Shown in pieces: positions 37,060-45,949 of a DNA stretch of 64,000 nucleotides (position 1 is the stretch's first letter; every line of letters starts with the position of its first letter). The DNA lies in assembly GCF_013348785.1 (NCBI RefSeq), contig NZ_CP054691.1, forward strand, positions 2,480,001 to 2,544,000, written 5' to 3'. Under the pieces are notes generated by a model, which was not told the DNA's origin, searched no databases, and worked only from the letters and a program-made list of their open reading frames with translations. The stretch is from Gordonia sp. X0973 (GTDB lineage Bacteria > Actinomycetota > Actinomycetes > Mycobacteriales > Mycobacteriaceae). The position numbers were made by a program, and so were the translations under genes.

Positions 37060-37309
37060 ACAGCACCGCCTTCTTCTGCGGCAGGTAGCAGTCACCGGGA
37101 GCTGTCTCGTACGCGTAATCGGCGGTCGCCCTCTCGGAGTAGACGCCCCACACATCGCCGCCGGATCGGTTGATGATGTAGACGTAGTCCGACCTATTCG
37201 CGGAGAACAACTCCTCGTGTTGCCGGAGCTTCCCCTCCCAGTAGTCAGCTAGTCGTTTGTTCGACTCGGCCTGCTCGCGGTAGTACGTCGTCATAAAGTC
37301 TTCGTTCAC
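37052..37309 (-). CDS. Hypothetical phage protein
   Basis: 85 residues; N-terminal charged helix (YREQAESNKRLADYWEGKLR) then a short beta region (SDYVYIINRSGGDVWGVYSE). Unknown function; in line with the early operon. Confidence 0.7.
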   Translation of the reverse strand: MNEDFMTTYYREQAESNKRLADYWEGKLRQHEELFSANRSDYVYIINRSGGDVWGVYSERATADYAYETAPGDCYLPQKKAVLCA

Positions 37310-37310
37310 G

Positions 37311-37496
37311 TCACTCCTCTAGGTTTGCCTCGAGGTAGTTGATAAGCATCTGGATCTCTGCTCGAGGGATAGAGATGAATGCGACTTCGCCGGGTTCAGC
37401 GACGGAGAACTGGATTCGCCCTCCGTCGGTCGTGACCGTCATCCAACCCTCGAGCGTGTAGAACGTGATCGAACCGTCGATTACCCAGTCACTCAT
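37311..37496 (-). CDS. Small beta-rich phage protein
   Basis: 61 residues from ATG 37496 (MSDWVIDGSITFYTLEGWMT), ending in a helix (RAEIQMLINYLEANLEE). ATGA overlap with the previous gene supports this start. Unknown function. Confidence 0.7.
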   Translation of the reverse strand: MSDWVIDGSITFYTLEGWMTVTTDGGRIQFSVAEPGEVAFISIPRAEIQMLINYLEANLEE

Positions 37497-37792
37497 CGAG
37501 CCTCCGACGTCAGAAACTCGCGGATGATCGAGTCGCGCTCGTTCTCGAGTTCGTCGCGTTCGCGGTACGCCTCGTCGAGCAGAAACAGCAGCCGCGGGAG
37601 GTTTTGGTGGATCAACGCGAACCACACCGCGAGGTCTTCATCCTCGAAGACCGCGGTCAAGAACTTCTCGCCGGTCGAGTGCTCCTCCATCACGTACTTC
37701 CCGGTGAGGGGGTTGAGGTTGACGGTGAGGTTCGCCGAGCGAACCGCGTCGTAGGTCTCCTTCACGAGACCGATGAACTCGTCGTCTTGCAT
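37493..37792 (-). CDS. Hypothetical phage protein
   Basis: 99 residues, alpha-helical and acidic (VKETYDAVRSANLTVN, LDEAYRERDELENERDSIIR). Start overlaps the stop of the hydrolase gene (TGATG). Unknown function. Confidence 0.7.
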   Translation of the reverse strand: MQDDEFIGLVKETYDAVRSANLTVNLNPLTGKYVMEEHSTGEKFLTAVFEDEDLAVWFALIHQNLPRLLFLLDEAYRERDELENERDSIIREFLTSEAR

Positions 37793-38526
37793 CAGATGAA
37801 CTCCTTCGCAGTTCGGGCGAGCTGGTCGATGCCGGCCCAGTAGTCGGTGTGCGCGCAACGACCGAGTCGCTGAGGGTTGATCGGATCTCGACCGAGGTAG
37901 CCGCACGCGTCTCGGTACGCCCGCTCGTAGCGGCGGTAGTCTCCGAAGATCCACCGCCACAACGTGCCGCGCCGGAGGTCTTTCAGCAGGTCGTCGGTCC
38001 ACATCTTCGGGTCGCCGAGCGAGAACCCCTCGGAGGTCTCGGCGATCGCGCGGAGTGGTGAGTCCGGAGGACAACAGCAGATGACGTCGTCGGGGTTGGA
38101 GACCCACCGCACGTTTCCGCGCAGCGGCATCGCGACGTGAACCAGGTTCCAGCGGTCGCCGTACCCGCGGATACCGAAGTCGCCCGCCAAGTTCGGCGGA
38201 GCGGACGGGTCAGCGACCAACCCGACGAACCGCAGATTCGGGTGGTCGTGGAAGCGGTTCGCGACGTTGCCTGCGACCTCCGCTCCCCCGGAGTAGCCGA
38301 CGACGATGCAGGGTTCCTTCCGGATCTCGTCGATCAGCAGCGCTTCCCCGCGCTCGACGGCGGAGGAGAACGATTCTCCGAGGACGTTCCCACCGACCGG
38401 GCCGTACACCGCGCTCCACGGGAGGTCGTATCGCTCCACGCCGGGGAAATGCTGGCAGAACCGATCGAGCATGTTCGGATGCGGGCTCAGTGATTCGCCG
38501 ATACCGCGGACGGTGATGATTCTCAT
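37792..38526 (-). CDS. Alpha/beta-hydrolase, LysB/cutinase-like esterase
   Basis: 244 residues. Begins RIITVRGIGESLSPHPNMLD, like mycobacteriophage LysB (VRGTGE), with a nucleophile elbow VVGYSGGAEVAGN (Ser), LVADPSAPPN, and a probable catalytic His in CAHTDYWAG. LysB enzymes cleave the ester between mycolic acids and arabinogalactan in the outer membrane at lysis. Here the gene sits in the early leftward arm, not with the lysins, so it could act on mycolyl esters late or on another lipid early. The fold is clear, the substrate inferred. Confidence 0.75.
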   Translation of the reverse strand: MRIITVRGIGESLSPHPNMLDRFCQHFPGVERYDLPWSAVYGPVGGNVLGESFSSAVERGEALLIDEIRKEPCIVVGYSGGAEVAGNVANRFHDHPNLRFVGLVADPSAPPNLAGDFGIRGYGDRWNLVHVAMPLRGNVRWVSNPDDVICCCPPDSPLRAIAETSEGFSLGDPKMWTDDLLKDLRRGTLWRWIFGDYRRYERAYRDACGYLGRDPINPQRLGRCAHTDYWAGIDQLARTAKEFI

Positions 38527-38877
38527 CTACGCCTCCACCCCAAGCTGGAAGTCGATAACGCGGTCGCGGCCCCGAAGCTGGCGCTCGATGAAGCTGACGC
38601 GACCGTCCCCGCTCCCGAACCACCGCTCCCCCATCAGCTTCGCGGCAGCCTGCTCTTTCGTGAACGGGCCGTCGAATTGGTCGGGGGTGTGGAATTCCCA
38701 CGGCCAGGGGCACGAACACCCCGAATCGGACGAAGTCCAGAACTCCCCGGTGTCCGGGTCGTAGAACACCCCGAAGATGCTGAAAGACCACGGCTCGTCG
38801 TCGAGGTTCAGCTCTTCGACCGTCACCAGCCCGAGCCGGTCCGAGATCGACCACCCGTTTTCGTTGATTAGCTTCAT
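38527..38877 (-). CDS. Conserved actinophage hypothetical protein
   Basis: 116 residues. Contains FGVFYDPDTGEFWTSSDSGC and SCPWPWEFHTPDQFDGPFTK, a pattern I recall from many actinophage genomes without assigned function. GAGGAG precedes the ATG. An operator-like site lies 22 bases upstream. Confidence 0.78.
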   Translation of the reverse strand: MKLINENGWSISDRLGLVTVEELNLDDEPWSFSIFGVFYDPDTGEFWTSSDSGCSCPWPWEFHTPDQFDGPFTKEQAAAKLMGERWFGSGDGRVSFIERQLRGRDRVIDFQLGVEA

Positions 38878-38898
38878 GTCGAACTCCTCGCGTCGTAC

Positions 38899-38907
38899 GA
38901 TGTCAAG
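38899..38907 (+). promoter_or_regulatory. Repressor-site (stoperator-like) copy between polA-like gene and its downstream neighbour
   Basis: GATGTCAAG; on the transcribed strand CTTGACATC. It sits in a 36-bp intergenic gap, with the next ribosome binding site 18 bp downstream and no -10 box, so it is a candidate block to elongation rather than a promoter operator. Confidence 0.6.
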
Positions 38908-38913
38908 TATTGG

Positions 38914-40743
38914 TCAAAAGGGAATGAAGGTGGTCTCGTAGGCTTCCCGCTCGGAGTCGGGTACGTACCCAGCCCCCCACGAGTCCCCGAGGATCTCGGC
39001 GTCGGTGTCGATGTCGACGCCGCGGAAGTCCATCCGCAGCGCTTCGCGGATCATCTTCGCCCCACGCTCCGCTTGATCCGCCGGCACCGAAGCGAGCACC
39101 TCGTCGTGGATCGGCAGCCGCAGGTACGGGCCGAACCCGTCGTCGTACAGCCGAAGCAGTCCGGCGCAGGTGACGTCTCGCGACGTCGACTGAACGAGGT
39201 AGTTCGTCGATGCGTAGATCCGGCTTTCGTCGACCGGCAGCACCCGCCCGGTGGGGGTGGTGACATACCCAAGCTGGCGAGCCTCTTCTTCTGCGGCTCG
39301 AGCGAACTGCGCTACACCGGGGTATGTCGAGCGGAACGCGTCGATGACCCGCTTCGCGTCGGGGAACGAGATCCCCGCACCCTCCGCCAGCTTCGCCGGC
39401 CCTCCGCCGTACACCTGAAGGAAGTTAGCCATCTTCCCGACTTTGCGGTCAACACCCGCGGCGTCAGCGGTGATCTGGTGGAGATCCGCGTCGTGCTGGA
39501 ACGCTCGGCGCATCACGGTGTCGCCGCTCAGCGCCGCAAGAACACGGAGTTCCTGTGCTTTGTAGTCGACCGACACCAGCGATTCCCCAGGATCGGGTAT
39601 GAAGCATCTCCGAATCATCCAGTCGGAAGATGGGAGCGTCTGCGCCGGAATCCCGGTGATCGACATCCGAGCAGTGCGGGCACGAAGCGGGTTGATCGAA
39701 GGGTGGACTCGGTTGTTTGTGTCCATCCCCGCCAAGAACCCATCTACCCACGTCGTCCTCCACTTCCGAGTTCGCTTCGCCTCGATGACGAGACGCGCCA
39801 GCTCCCCTTCCGGTGCGTCCAGCTCGGAGAGGTCGTCGAGCAGCTTTTTGTCGACCTTCCGCCGTCCGGTCGGAGTACGACCTCGCACCTTCACACCTAG
39901 CTCTTCGAGAGCGTCGGCTACCTGCTCGGTGGAGTTCGGCGACTCAACGCCGAACGTCTCGAACAGCCGATCGCCTGCGGCGTCCTCCTCGCGCCGAAGT
40001 CGGTTCGACAGCTTCCGCGAGTAGGTGGTGTCGACGAGGAAGCCGTTTCGCTCCATCACCGCGCACACCTCGGCCAGCCGGTGCTCGTACGCGACCAGCC
40101 CGCGGGCAGACGCCGGAACGAGCGGCTCGAGCTTCTCCCGCAGCCGGTACGCGAGGATCGGGTCCATCCCGGCGTAGAGCAGGTAGTCGGGGTTGTCGAT
40201 GTCGACGACCGACCACACCTGCGACTGCGTCGTCTTCATCTCCTTCGCGAGGAGCTTGACCAACACCTTCACCTCGTCGGCTACCGCGGGGTCGATCAGT
40301 GCTCGGGTGAGCGCCTCCAGCGAGTGGCCGATCCCACCTTCCTCTTGACCACGGGGGTCGATGAGGTGGGCGAGGATGCGGGTGTCGACGACCTTCCCGA
40401 AGGTCTCCTCCAGCGGGATGCTGAAGCAGCGGTCGATGACCTGCAAGTCGTACATCGCGTTGTGGAAGATGAAATGACGTCCCGACGTCAACACCTCGCA
40501 AGCGGCCTTGGTGAACTCCCAGCCCTTCTCAACCGGGAGAACCCACCCGGTCGTAGCGTTCCCGAACTGGACCGTCCGAACCCGGAAGTCGTCGGAGAAG
40601 ATGTCGAGGCCGGTCGTCTCGGTGTCAGCACCGAGTACCGACTTCTGTTCGATCCAATCGAAGAACGCTCCGAGATCCTCCGGACGCTCGACGACGTGGA
40701 TGTCCACCGACTCGCCGGCGACGCTAGTCATCGTCGTCTTCAT
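38914..40743 (-). CDS. DNA polymerase I (family A) with 3'-5' exonuclease
   Basis: 609 residues. Exonuclease motif GADTETTGLD (Asp40), HNAMYDLQV and a later Asp in YAGMDPILAYRL. Polymerase motif A SVDYKAQELRVLA, motif B RKVGKMANFLQVYGGG, motif C PIHDEVLASV. It lacks a 5'-nuclease domain, as in Cluster A phages. It is the phage replicative polymerase. ATG 40743 follows AAGGAG. Confidence 0.95.
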   Translation of the reverse strand: MKTTMTSVAGESVDIHVVERPEDLGAFFDWIEQKSVLGADTETTGLDIFSDDFRVRTVQFGNATTGWVLPVEKGWEFTKAACEVLTSGRHFIFHNAMYDLQVIDRCFSIPLEETFGKVVDTRILAHLIDPRGQEEGGIGHSLEALTRALIDPAVADEVKVLVKLLAKEMKTTQSQVWSVVDIDNPDYLLYAGMDPILAYRLREKLEPLVPASARGLVAYEHRLAEVCAVMERNGFLVDTTYSRKLSNRLRREEDAAGDRLFETFGVESPNSTEQVADALEELGVKVRGRTPTGRRKVDKKLLDDLSELDAPEGELARLVIEAKRTRKWRTTWVDGFLAGMDTNNRVHPSINPLRARTARMSITGIPAQTLPSSDWMIRRCFIPDPGESLVSVDYKAQELRVLAALSGDTVMRRAFQHDADLHQITADAAGVDRKVGKMANFLQVYGGGPAKLAEGAGISFPDAKRVIDAFRSTYPGVAQFARAAEEEARQLGYVTTPTGRVLPVDESRIYASTNYLVQSTSRDVTCAGLLRLYDDGFGPYLRLPIHDEVLASVPADQAERGAKMIREALRMDFRGVDIDTDAEILGDSWGAGYVPDSEREAYETTFIPF

Positions 40744-40867
40744 AGACTCTCCTTCGATGCTTGGGGTCTCGGTGCTTCTTCGGGGTGTGGGGGCGGGCGC
40801 GGCTTCCGCGCCGGAGTTCGTCCCGCCTCCGCCACCCGGTCAACCCGCTCGAGTCGGGTTGACGCAT
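40724..40867 (-). CDS. Possible small Arg-rich protein
   Basis: 47 codons from ATG 40867, which overlaps the stop of the upstream micro-protein (TGATG); its end overlaps the polymerase start by about 20 bases. Product is basic (GWRRRDELRRGSRARPHTPK) with an acidic tail. Overlap pattern is gene-like, but Arg-rich frames arise easily in this GC-rich DNA. Confidence 0.35.
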   Translation of the reverse strand: MRQPDSSGLTGWRRRDELRRGSRARPHTPKKHRDPKHRRRVYEDDDD

Positions 40868-40947
40868 CAGGTTGCCGGAGGTCCGACGAACCACTCGAAG
40901 ACGATCGACAACGCGAGCCCAACGACGACGCCGGCTGCGAAGATCAT
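40867..40947 (-). CDS. 26-residue membrane micro-protein
   Basis: MIFAAGVVVGLALSIVFEWF followed by VGPPAT: a single membrane helix. ATG 40947 overlaps the upstream stop by four bases and the stop overlaps the next start. Small single-helix proteins are frequent in phage early operons; the role is unknown. Confidence 0.5.
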   Translation of the reverse strand: MIFAAGVVVGLALSIVFEWFVGPPAT

Positions 40948-41213
40948 TCGTCGTCCTCCGAGATGACCTGCACCGCGACGAACGTCGCGATCGTGTCGAG
41001 GTTGTGGCCGAGGGTGGACTGCCCGAACTCGAGGCTGGACCCTTCGAGTTCGAACCCCCCGTCGTCGGGGTGGAGCGCGATCGTCAGGAACTTCCCGGTG
41101 ACGACGTAGTCCAACACGATGTACGTCAGCCGCTCGCCGTCCATCATCGTGAGCTGGAGAAACGTCTTCGGGCAGTCGAAGAGGTCTTCGGCGGTGGGCG
41201 CGGGTGCAGTCAC
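40944..41213 (-). CDS. Hypothetical phage protein
   Basis: 89 residues. Beta-rich (LTYIVLDYVVTGKFLTIALH) with acidic ends. It is the first gene after an operator/promoter at 41287-41317. Unknown function. Confidence 0.7.
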   Translation of the reverse strand: MTAPAPTAEDLFDCPKTFLQLTMMDGERLTYIVLDYVVTGKFLTIALHPDDGGFELEGSSLEFGQSTLGHNLDTIATFVAVQVISEDDE

Positions 41214-41286
41214 GGTTCTCCTAAGTTGTGTGAAAGAGGGCCACCGGGGAGGCGGGAATCTCCCATCCGCTCTCCCCGATGACCCT

Positions 41287-41317
41287 ATTCTAACATCGCC
41301 GTTCGGGCGATGTCAAG
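41287..41317 (-). promoter_or_regulatory. Leftward promoter with embedded repressor site
   Basis: Minus strand: TTGACA (41316-41311), 18-bp spacer, TAGAAT (41292-41287). The -35 lies inside the GATGTCAAG site (41309-41317). An 8-bp inverted repeat ACATCGCC/GGCGATGT spans the spacer. It would drive the gene ending at 40944 and the polymerase cluster, and be shut by repressor in the lysogen. Confidence 0.65.
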
Positions 41318-41325
41318 TCATCGAC

Positions 41326-41811
41326 CTACAGATCGAAGAACACGAACTTGCCTCCCTGCCCCGGAGGAGCCCACGCGTGCCACGTCCGACCGTTTTTGGT
41401 GCCGGTCTTGTACGACCAATCCGGGCCGGGCGCTTCCGGAGCGCCGGCAGGCGGTTCCTGGCGAGCCGGTCGACCACCACCGGAGTTGCCTCCCGAAGGT
41501 GCGGCGGAGCGCTGCCCGCCGCCTCCGCCGAAGCCGAGCGACTGGAACTTCTTCGCGGCACCTGCGGTCTTCTCCATCAGCGTGACGATCTCGGCGTCGA
41601 GCTGGGAGGTCGCGTCGGCGACCGAATCGGCGTGGATGACAATCCACGGAGCCTCGGATCCGCTACCTCCCTTCAGGGTGACGACGACCTTCCCGCCGGA
41701 GTCCGTCAGAACCGGCTTGACCGAGACGGCGGTGGTGCCGACAGGCGCGGCGGGTTCGGGAGCCTGTTCAGGCTCGGGGGTGTCGACGGCGAACGGGTCG
41801 TATGCAGTCAT
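41326..41811 (-). CDS. Putative single-stranded DNA-binding protein
   Basis: 161 residues. N-terminal disordered acidic stretch, then KVVVTLKGGSGSEAPWIVIH and DSVADATSQLDAEIVTLMEK, a Gly/Pro/Gln-rich linker and a C-terminal TWHAWAPPGQGGKFVFFDL. The KGGxGxxAPWxVxH core is seen in actinophage proteins annotated as ssDNA-binding. The neighbouring replication genes agree. No OB-fold can be shown by eye. Confidence 0.55.
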   Translation of the reverse strand: MTAYDPFAVDTPEPEQAPEPAAPVGTTAVSVKPVLTDSGGKVVVTLKGGSGSEAPWIVIHADSVADATSQLDAEIVTLMEKTAGAAKKFQSLGFGGGGGQRSAAPSGGNSGGGRPARQEPPAGAPEAPGPDWSYKTGTKNGRTWHAWAPPGQGGKFVFFDL

Positions 41812-42044
41812 TTTCTCTCCTTCGAGTTCCCCACCTGGTGGTAGGGGTCAATTTGATGTGGCAGCAGGTTCAGCAGGTGCAGAACCGTCACCGCGGTTAC
41901 GGCTCGGACGAGCCACGGGTGCTTCTCCAGCCAGCGGTCGAACGCGTGGCTGAGAAGCTGGTCTTTCTCGGCGAGCAGCTCGTGAGCCAGCCCGAGTAGG
42001 ACTAACACCGCGACTCCCTGCTCGCCGCTAAGCGGGTACTTCAC
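41808..42044 (-). CDS. Conserved phage protein with hydrophobic helices
   Basis: 78 residues from GTG 42044 (GTGA overlap). Contains GEQGVAVLVLLGLAHELLAE and HPWLVRAVTAVTVLHLLNLL; two amphipathic or membrane-associated helices. Similar sequences are common in actinophages, function unknown. Confidence 0.68.
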   Translation of the reverse strand: MKYPLSGEQGVAVLVLLGLAHELLAEKDQLLSHAFDRWLEKHPWLVRAVTAVTVLHLLNLLPHQIDPYHQVGNSKERK

Positions 42045-42199
42045 CGCGGCCAAACGGCGTAGTCGACGACCTCCGGTTCCAGCAGGAACTCCGGTCGGTC
42101 GTTGATGTCGGCCGCTATCGCCCACAGCAGCTCGGTGGCGGCTTCGTAGTTCTCGACGTCGGCGACCGTCTCGACTTCCATCTTGAGTAGGAACTTCAT
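42041..42199 (-). CDS. Small acidic phage protein
   Basis: 52 residues from ATG 42199 ([20 protein letters not shown]), overlapping the ribonucleotide reductase stop. Ends with [12 protein letters not shown]. Unknown function. Confidence 0.65.
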   Translation of the reverse strand: MKFLLKMEVETVADVENYEAATELLWAIAADINDRPEFLLEPEVVDYAVWPR

Positions 42200-44214
42200 C
42201 GGATCGGACATCCTCCGGTACCGCACTCCTCGTCTACGCCGTCAGCGACTTCCGACGTCGCGTACGCCTCGTACTCCTCGCGGGTGAGCCGCTCGTACGG
42301 CGACAACTCCATCGACGCTTCCGGGAAGACGGTCGCGCCCTTCAGCAGCCCTCCGCGGTCGAGAAGCGAACGGCGGATCTCCGACGACGAGTACTGCGAC
42401 GGGTTGAAGTTCGCGGTGTATGAGACCGCGTTGTCAGCCCACCCGCGCTGATACATCTCTTGGAAGGAGAGCATCTGATCGAGCGTCAGCTCGTCGGCAC
42501 CCTCGACGACGTCGGAGGAATCCAAGCCGATGTTCTCCACCGCTTCGACGAGGGAGTCCTTCGTCGGGATCTCGACGACCGCGGTGTTGTCCGCGTAGAT
42601 GTCGTCGACCACCCGGAAGCCTCGCCGGCGGTAGTCCTCGACCTGCGCGACCTGATCCGGGTCGACCGTCGAGAACCGAATCCGCCGAAGGAAGTACTTC
42701 GAGAAGATCGGGTGGACCCCCTCGGAGACTCCCGGCATCTTCGCGATCGTCCCGGTCGGCGCTACCGTCCGCTTCTTGACGGGCACCGGGATGCGCAGCT
42801 GGTGGCTGTAATCCACCGCCGCTTCATCGACGTACTTCGCTAGCGACCTAAGCTCCCAATCGAACGAGGTGTTCGGCGCATCGGAGTACCGCTGGCCGAT
42901 CATCGCGAGGTACGACGCAACACCGAGGTGTCCGACGCCGATCCGGCGGTTGCGGTCGAGCACCTCCCGCGAGAGCGGGTCGGTAACCGGCGCGAACGTC
43001 GCTCGGATCAAAAACCGCGTCATCAGCGTGTGTGCTCGAAGCAACTCGGACCACGCGACCGTCCCCGTCTTCGGATCGACGAACGCAGCGAGGTTGACGT
43101 GACCGAGGTTGCACGGCTCCCAGTCCTCAAGCACAATTTCTGCGCAGGGGTTAGTTGCATGTACAACATTTGGCTCGCCGACATTCGACAGCGACGAGTC
43201 CCAAAAGCCAGGCTCGCCGTTCAGCCGCATACCCTCGGCGATGAGTTGGAAAACTTCGCGAGCGAGGGCTGACCGCAGGCCGGCGTCGAGAGCCGGACCG
43301 CGGACTCGCTCCCAGAACTCCGCGTCGACCTCCACCGAGATGTTCGTCGACCAATGCGAGATCCCCGACTGCTTGCACTTGATGAAATCGATGATGTCTG
43401 GGTCGTCCCACCGCATAATCGACATCCGCGCCGACCGCCGAACACCGCCGGAGACGACGCACTCAGCGAGAGCGTGGTCGATCTCCATCGCGGCGAGGCC
43501 GGTCAACCAATCGTGTGTGTTCATCGTGCCAGCGATCGACCGCAGCGCCTTCGCGAGCGGAGCCGGGCCAGATGCCGTCCCCCCAAACGTTTTGAGCCGA
43601 GAGCCGGCTGCGCGGACGTTCGAGACGTCGTAGACGCGGTTCGAGTTCTTGACGTCCTCGCGGTAGTACGTCGAGATCAGATCGACGACCGCAGCCGCCC
43701 ACCCTTCTCGGCTGTCCTCGACTTCGAACGCGCCGTCCCAGTCCGACGAGTACTCCTCCGAGAGGAGACCCGCGTCGACCATCGCGTCGTAGTCCGGATG
43801 TCCGGGGTCGCAAACGACGTGGACGCTGAGGAACTGCTGGAAGTTGCTGTAGTCGGGGATGCGCGAGTAGTTCGCTCCGACTCCGCCGCCTTCCATCAGC
43901 CGCATAAACGTGAACTCGAAATGCTTAGCGGGGTCATCGTCGAGCCACCCGCTCACCCAGCAGTTGAAGAGGTGGGTTGCTCCCTTCACGCCCGACGCCC
44001 ACAAATGCCGGCCCGCGGGGATGATCTGGAAGTCGGTCATCATCCGGATCAGCTCGTCGCGCTCGCCGGGGATGAGGCGGGCGTCCTCGACGAGAGCGAT
44101 GTTCCCGTCGACCACCCGCTCGACCGTCTCCGGCCACGTCTCCTTCGAGCCGTCAGGCTTCGGACGCGAGTACGTCCGTTCGTAGACCGTTCTCCCGGTC
44201 TCAGAAAAATGCAT
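42196..44214 (-). CDS. Class II (adenosylcobalamin-dependent) ribonucleotide reductase
   Basis: 672 residues, single-chain NrdJ/RTPR type. [10 protein letters not shown] carries one active-site Cys, [20 protein letters not shown] the radical-site and catalytic residues, and [20 protein letters not shown] the P-loop-like region. The C-terminal [10 protein letters not shown] provides the redox pair re-reduced by a thioredoxin or glutaredoxin, and such a gene lies at 47.3-47.6 kb. It makes deoxynucleotides without oxygen or iron. No small subunit gene is present, as expected for class II. Confidence 0.92.
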   Translation of the reverse strand: MHFSETGRTVYERTYSRPKPDGSKETWPETVERVVDGNIALVEDARLIPGERDELIRMMTDFQIIPAGRHLWASGVKGATHLFNCWVSGWLDDDPAKHFEFTFMRLMEGGGVGANYSRIPDYSNFQQFLSVHVVCDPGHPDYDAMVDAGLLSEEYSSDWDGAFEVEDSREGWAAAVVDLISTYYREDVKNSNRVYDVSNVRAAGSRLKTFGGTASGPAPLAKALRSIAGTMNTHDWLTGLAAMEIDHALAECVVSGGVRRSARMSIMRWDDPDIIDFIKCKQSGISHWSTNISVEVDAEFWERVRGPALDAGLRSALAREVFQLIAEGMRLNGEPGFWDSSLSNVGEPNVVHATNPCAEIVLEDWEPCNLGHVNLAAFVDPKTGTVAWSELLRAHTLMTRFLIRATFAPVTDPLSREVLDRNRRIGVGHLGVASYLAMIGQRYSDAPNTSFDWELRSLAKYVDEAAVDYSHQLRIPVPVKKRTVAPTGTIAKMPGVSEGVHPIFSKYFLRRIRFSTVDPDQVAQVEDYRRRGFRVVDDIYADNTAVVEIPTKDSLVEAVENIGLDSSDVVEGADELTLDQMLSFQEMYQRGWADNAVSYTANFNPSQYSSSEIRRSLLDRGGLLKGATVFPEASMELSPYERLTREEYEAYATSEVADGVDEECGTGGCPIR

Positions 44215-44554
44215 CTAGTTCCTTCAGTGTCTCGTTTAGTAGTTCGACGCTCTCCGCGCTGACGAAGTGCTCGAGGTCGCCGATCAGCATCGCGTCGGCG
44301 AGCACAGCTGCCTTTCGAGCAGCGCTGCCGCACTCCTCCCACGCGAACCGAGTACCGATCACCCCGACGACGTCGAGCCACCTGTCGACGCAGAAGTCGA
44401 TGACGAGTTGGCGCTCGTCGCCGGCGCTTGGTACGACGAGGACGACCGGCTGCCCCTCCGGCGGGAATGCACCTTCGTAGAGGGGGAACGCGGTAACGCC
44501 GCTCAGCCTGTTAACAAACGGGGAGTCAGCCGGTTCGATGAACGCGAGGTTCAA
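44201..44554 (-). CDS. Hypothetical phage protein
   Basis: 117 residues; Rossmann-like start ([20 protein letters not shown]) and an acidic helical C-terminus ([20 protein letters not shown]). It overlaps the reductase start by 14 bases. Unknown function. Confidence 0.7.
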   Translation of the reverse strand: MNLAFIEPADSPFVNRLSGVTAFPLYEGAFPPEGQPVVLVVPSAGDERQLVIDFCVDRWLDVVGVIGTRFAWEECGSAARKAAVLADAMLIGDLEHFVSAESVELLNETLKELDAFF

Positions 44555-44907
44555 CTCGGCTCGTCGTTCTTCGCGATGACGGCGTAGCGGTACTCACCGC
44601 GGCTGCGCTGGTCGATCCGGTGGACGCGCAGGACGTCGTCGTATTCCCGCTGCGCGGCGGCGAGGGCCTCCTGCTCGTAGAGCGCGGGATCACCGCGGAG
44701 AGCCCACAGGATCTTCACCCCGAGGACGACCTCGCGGTAGCCGCGGATGATCTCGTCGACCGAGATCACCTTCCACGACCGCTCTTCCTTCGTCTTCACC
44801 GCTTCGCGGACGTGATCGCGGAGAGCCGCCGACGACGGGTCTACCCCCTTCACGACGCGTGGCGCGAGGAGCTGGTCGGTCGCCAGCTGTTCAGCGAGGC
44901 TATGCAT
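44551..44907 (-). CDS. Hypothetical phage protein
   Basis: 118 residues, alpha-helical and charged (LRDHVREAVKTKEERSWKVI, ALAAAQREYDDVLRVHRIDQ). ATGA coupling to the next gene. Unknown function. Confidence 0.7.
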   Translation of the reverse strand: MHSLAEQLATDQLLAPRVVKGVDPSSAALRDHVREAVKTKEERSWKVISVDEIIRGYREVVLGVKILWALRGDPALYEQEALAAAQREYDDVLRVHRIDQRSRGEYRYAVIAKNDEPS

Positions 44908-45082
44908 ACGTCGCCTGCTCCCACTCGTCCCAGTTCTCGAAAAGAGGCTGCGGCGCTTGGTCGTGGTTGGGGTACAGCTCGGGGATCGTCCACGCCCTGT
45001 ACATCTCGATTCCGCCGGCCCCGTTGAAGATCGAGTCGTAGATCGACAACGACGTTTCGTACTTCGATGGTGCGTCGATCAC
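44900..45082 (-). CDS. Small phage protein
   Basis: 60 residues, Tyr/Trp-rich and acidic (YRAWTIPELYPNHDQAPQPL). It overlaps the next gene by eight bases. Unknown function. Confidence 0.65.
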   Translation of the reverse strand: MIDAPSKYETSLSIYDSIFNGAGGIEMYRAWTIPELYPNHDQAPQPLFENWDEWEQATYA

Positions 45083-45303
45083 GCCGCGTCTCCCATCTCT
45101 CGGTAGCCAACCGCGGTGAACACCCGCACGCCGTCGCCGTGTTTGTGGATGTCCTTCGGGGTGGGCTTCACCTCGGCGAAGTCGGTGAGGAACTTCGCGC
45201 CGAGTTTGAGCATCTCCTGCACGCCTTTGTGCGCGATATCGACTTCTGTCATGCCGCGCTTCGGCAGCACAAACGACCGCACACCGTGCTTAATCAGCGT
45301 CAT
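45079..45303 (-). CDS. Hypothetical phage protein
   Basis: 74 residues, basic N-terminus (MTLIKHGVRSFVLPKRGMTE) and KPTPKDIHKHGDGVRVFTAV. It overlaps the sigma-like gene by 14 bases. Unknown function. Confidence 0.68.
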   Translation of the reverse strand: MTLIKHGVRSFVLPKRGMTEVDIAHKGVQEMLKLGAKFLTDFAEVKPTPKDIHKHGDGVRVFTAVGYREMGDAA

Positions 45304-45949
45304 ACTTCCTCCGTTCGTAGTAGCCCCGAGAGGGCTCCGGCTCTTGCTGTTCGACCTCCATCGGGGGAGGTTGGGGATTCGGTCGGCCCAACCCGTCTCC
45401 GAGCGTCTTTCCGGGTTCGTCCGACCACTCCTCCCTCCGCTCGCGAGATGCGTTGTTCATCTCGTCAGTAAGCGCGATGTGGGCGTTGTAGAGGAGGTTC
45501 TGACTCTTTTTCGACCCCATCCGTTCGTCGTTCTCGTACCGACGACGGAGGATGTCCCAGTAATCCCAGTGCCTATCGTGAAGTCTGCCCATCCCATCGA
45601 GGAAGTCATCGACCGCCTTAGGCCCGTGCACTTCCCGTTTCAACACCTGTTTGACAACGTCGATTGAGTAGTCGTAATCGGCTCGAAACTTGCGGTCATC
45701 CTGGATGTCTTTGCCACAGATGCGCCGGGCGGTGACCTTCAGGTAGGTGTACACGTTCGGCCACTTCTCCCACCCGGCCAGCTTCCGTCGGGCGGTGTCG
45801 TTCTCGAAGTACCAGACATACAACTCCTGGATGATCTCCTCGACGTCTAGTCGAGTCCACCCCTCGTTCTTCACAGACCAAGCGGCCTTTTCAAAGAGCG
45901 TTTGGATCTCGACAAGGGGCGCTTCGACGACTTCGTTTAGATTCGCCAC
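45290..45949 (-). CDS. Helical DNA-binding-type protein, weakly sigma region 2-like
   Basis: 219 residues. The N-terminal half, with LDVEEIIQELYVWYFEN and YTYLKVTARRICGKD, recalls the helices of sigma-70 region 2, and the second half has a possible helix pair (WDYWDILRRRYEND). The C-terminus is disordered and Pro/Glu-rich. A role in early transcription is only suggested by this weak resemblance; it may be an unrelated conserved phage protein. Confidence 0.6.
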   Translation of the reverse strand: MANLNEVVEAPLVEIQTLFEKAAWSVKNEGWTRLDVEEIIQELYVWYFENDTARRKLAGWEKWPNVYTYLKVTARRICGKDIQDDRKFRADYDYSIDVVKQVLKREVHGPKAVDDFLDGMGRLHDRHWDYWDILRRRYENDERMGSKKSQNLLYNAHIALTDEMNNASRERREEWSDEPGKTLGDGLGRPNPQPPPMEVEQQEPEPSRGYYERRKYDAD

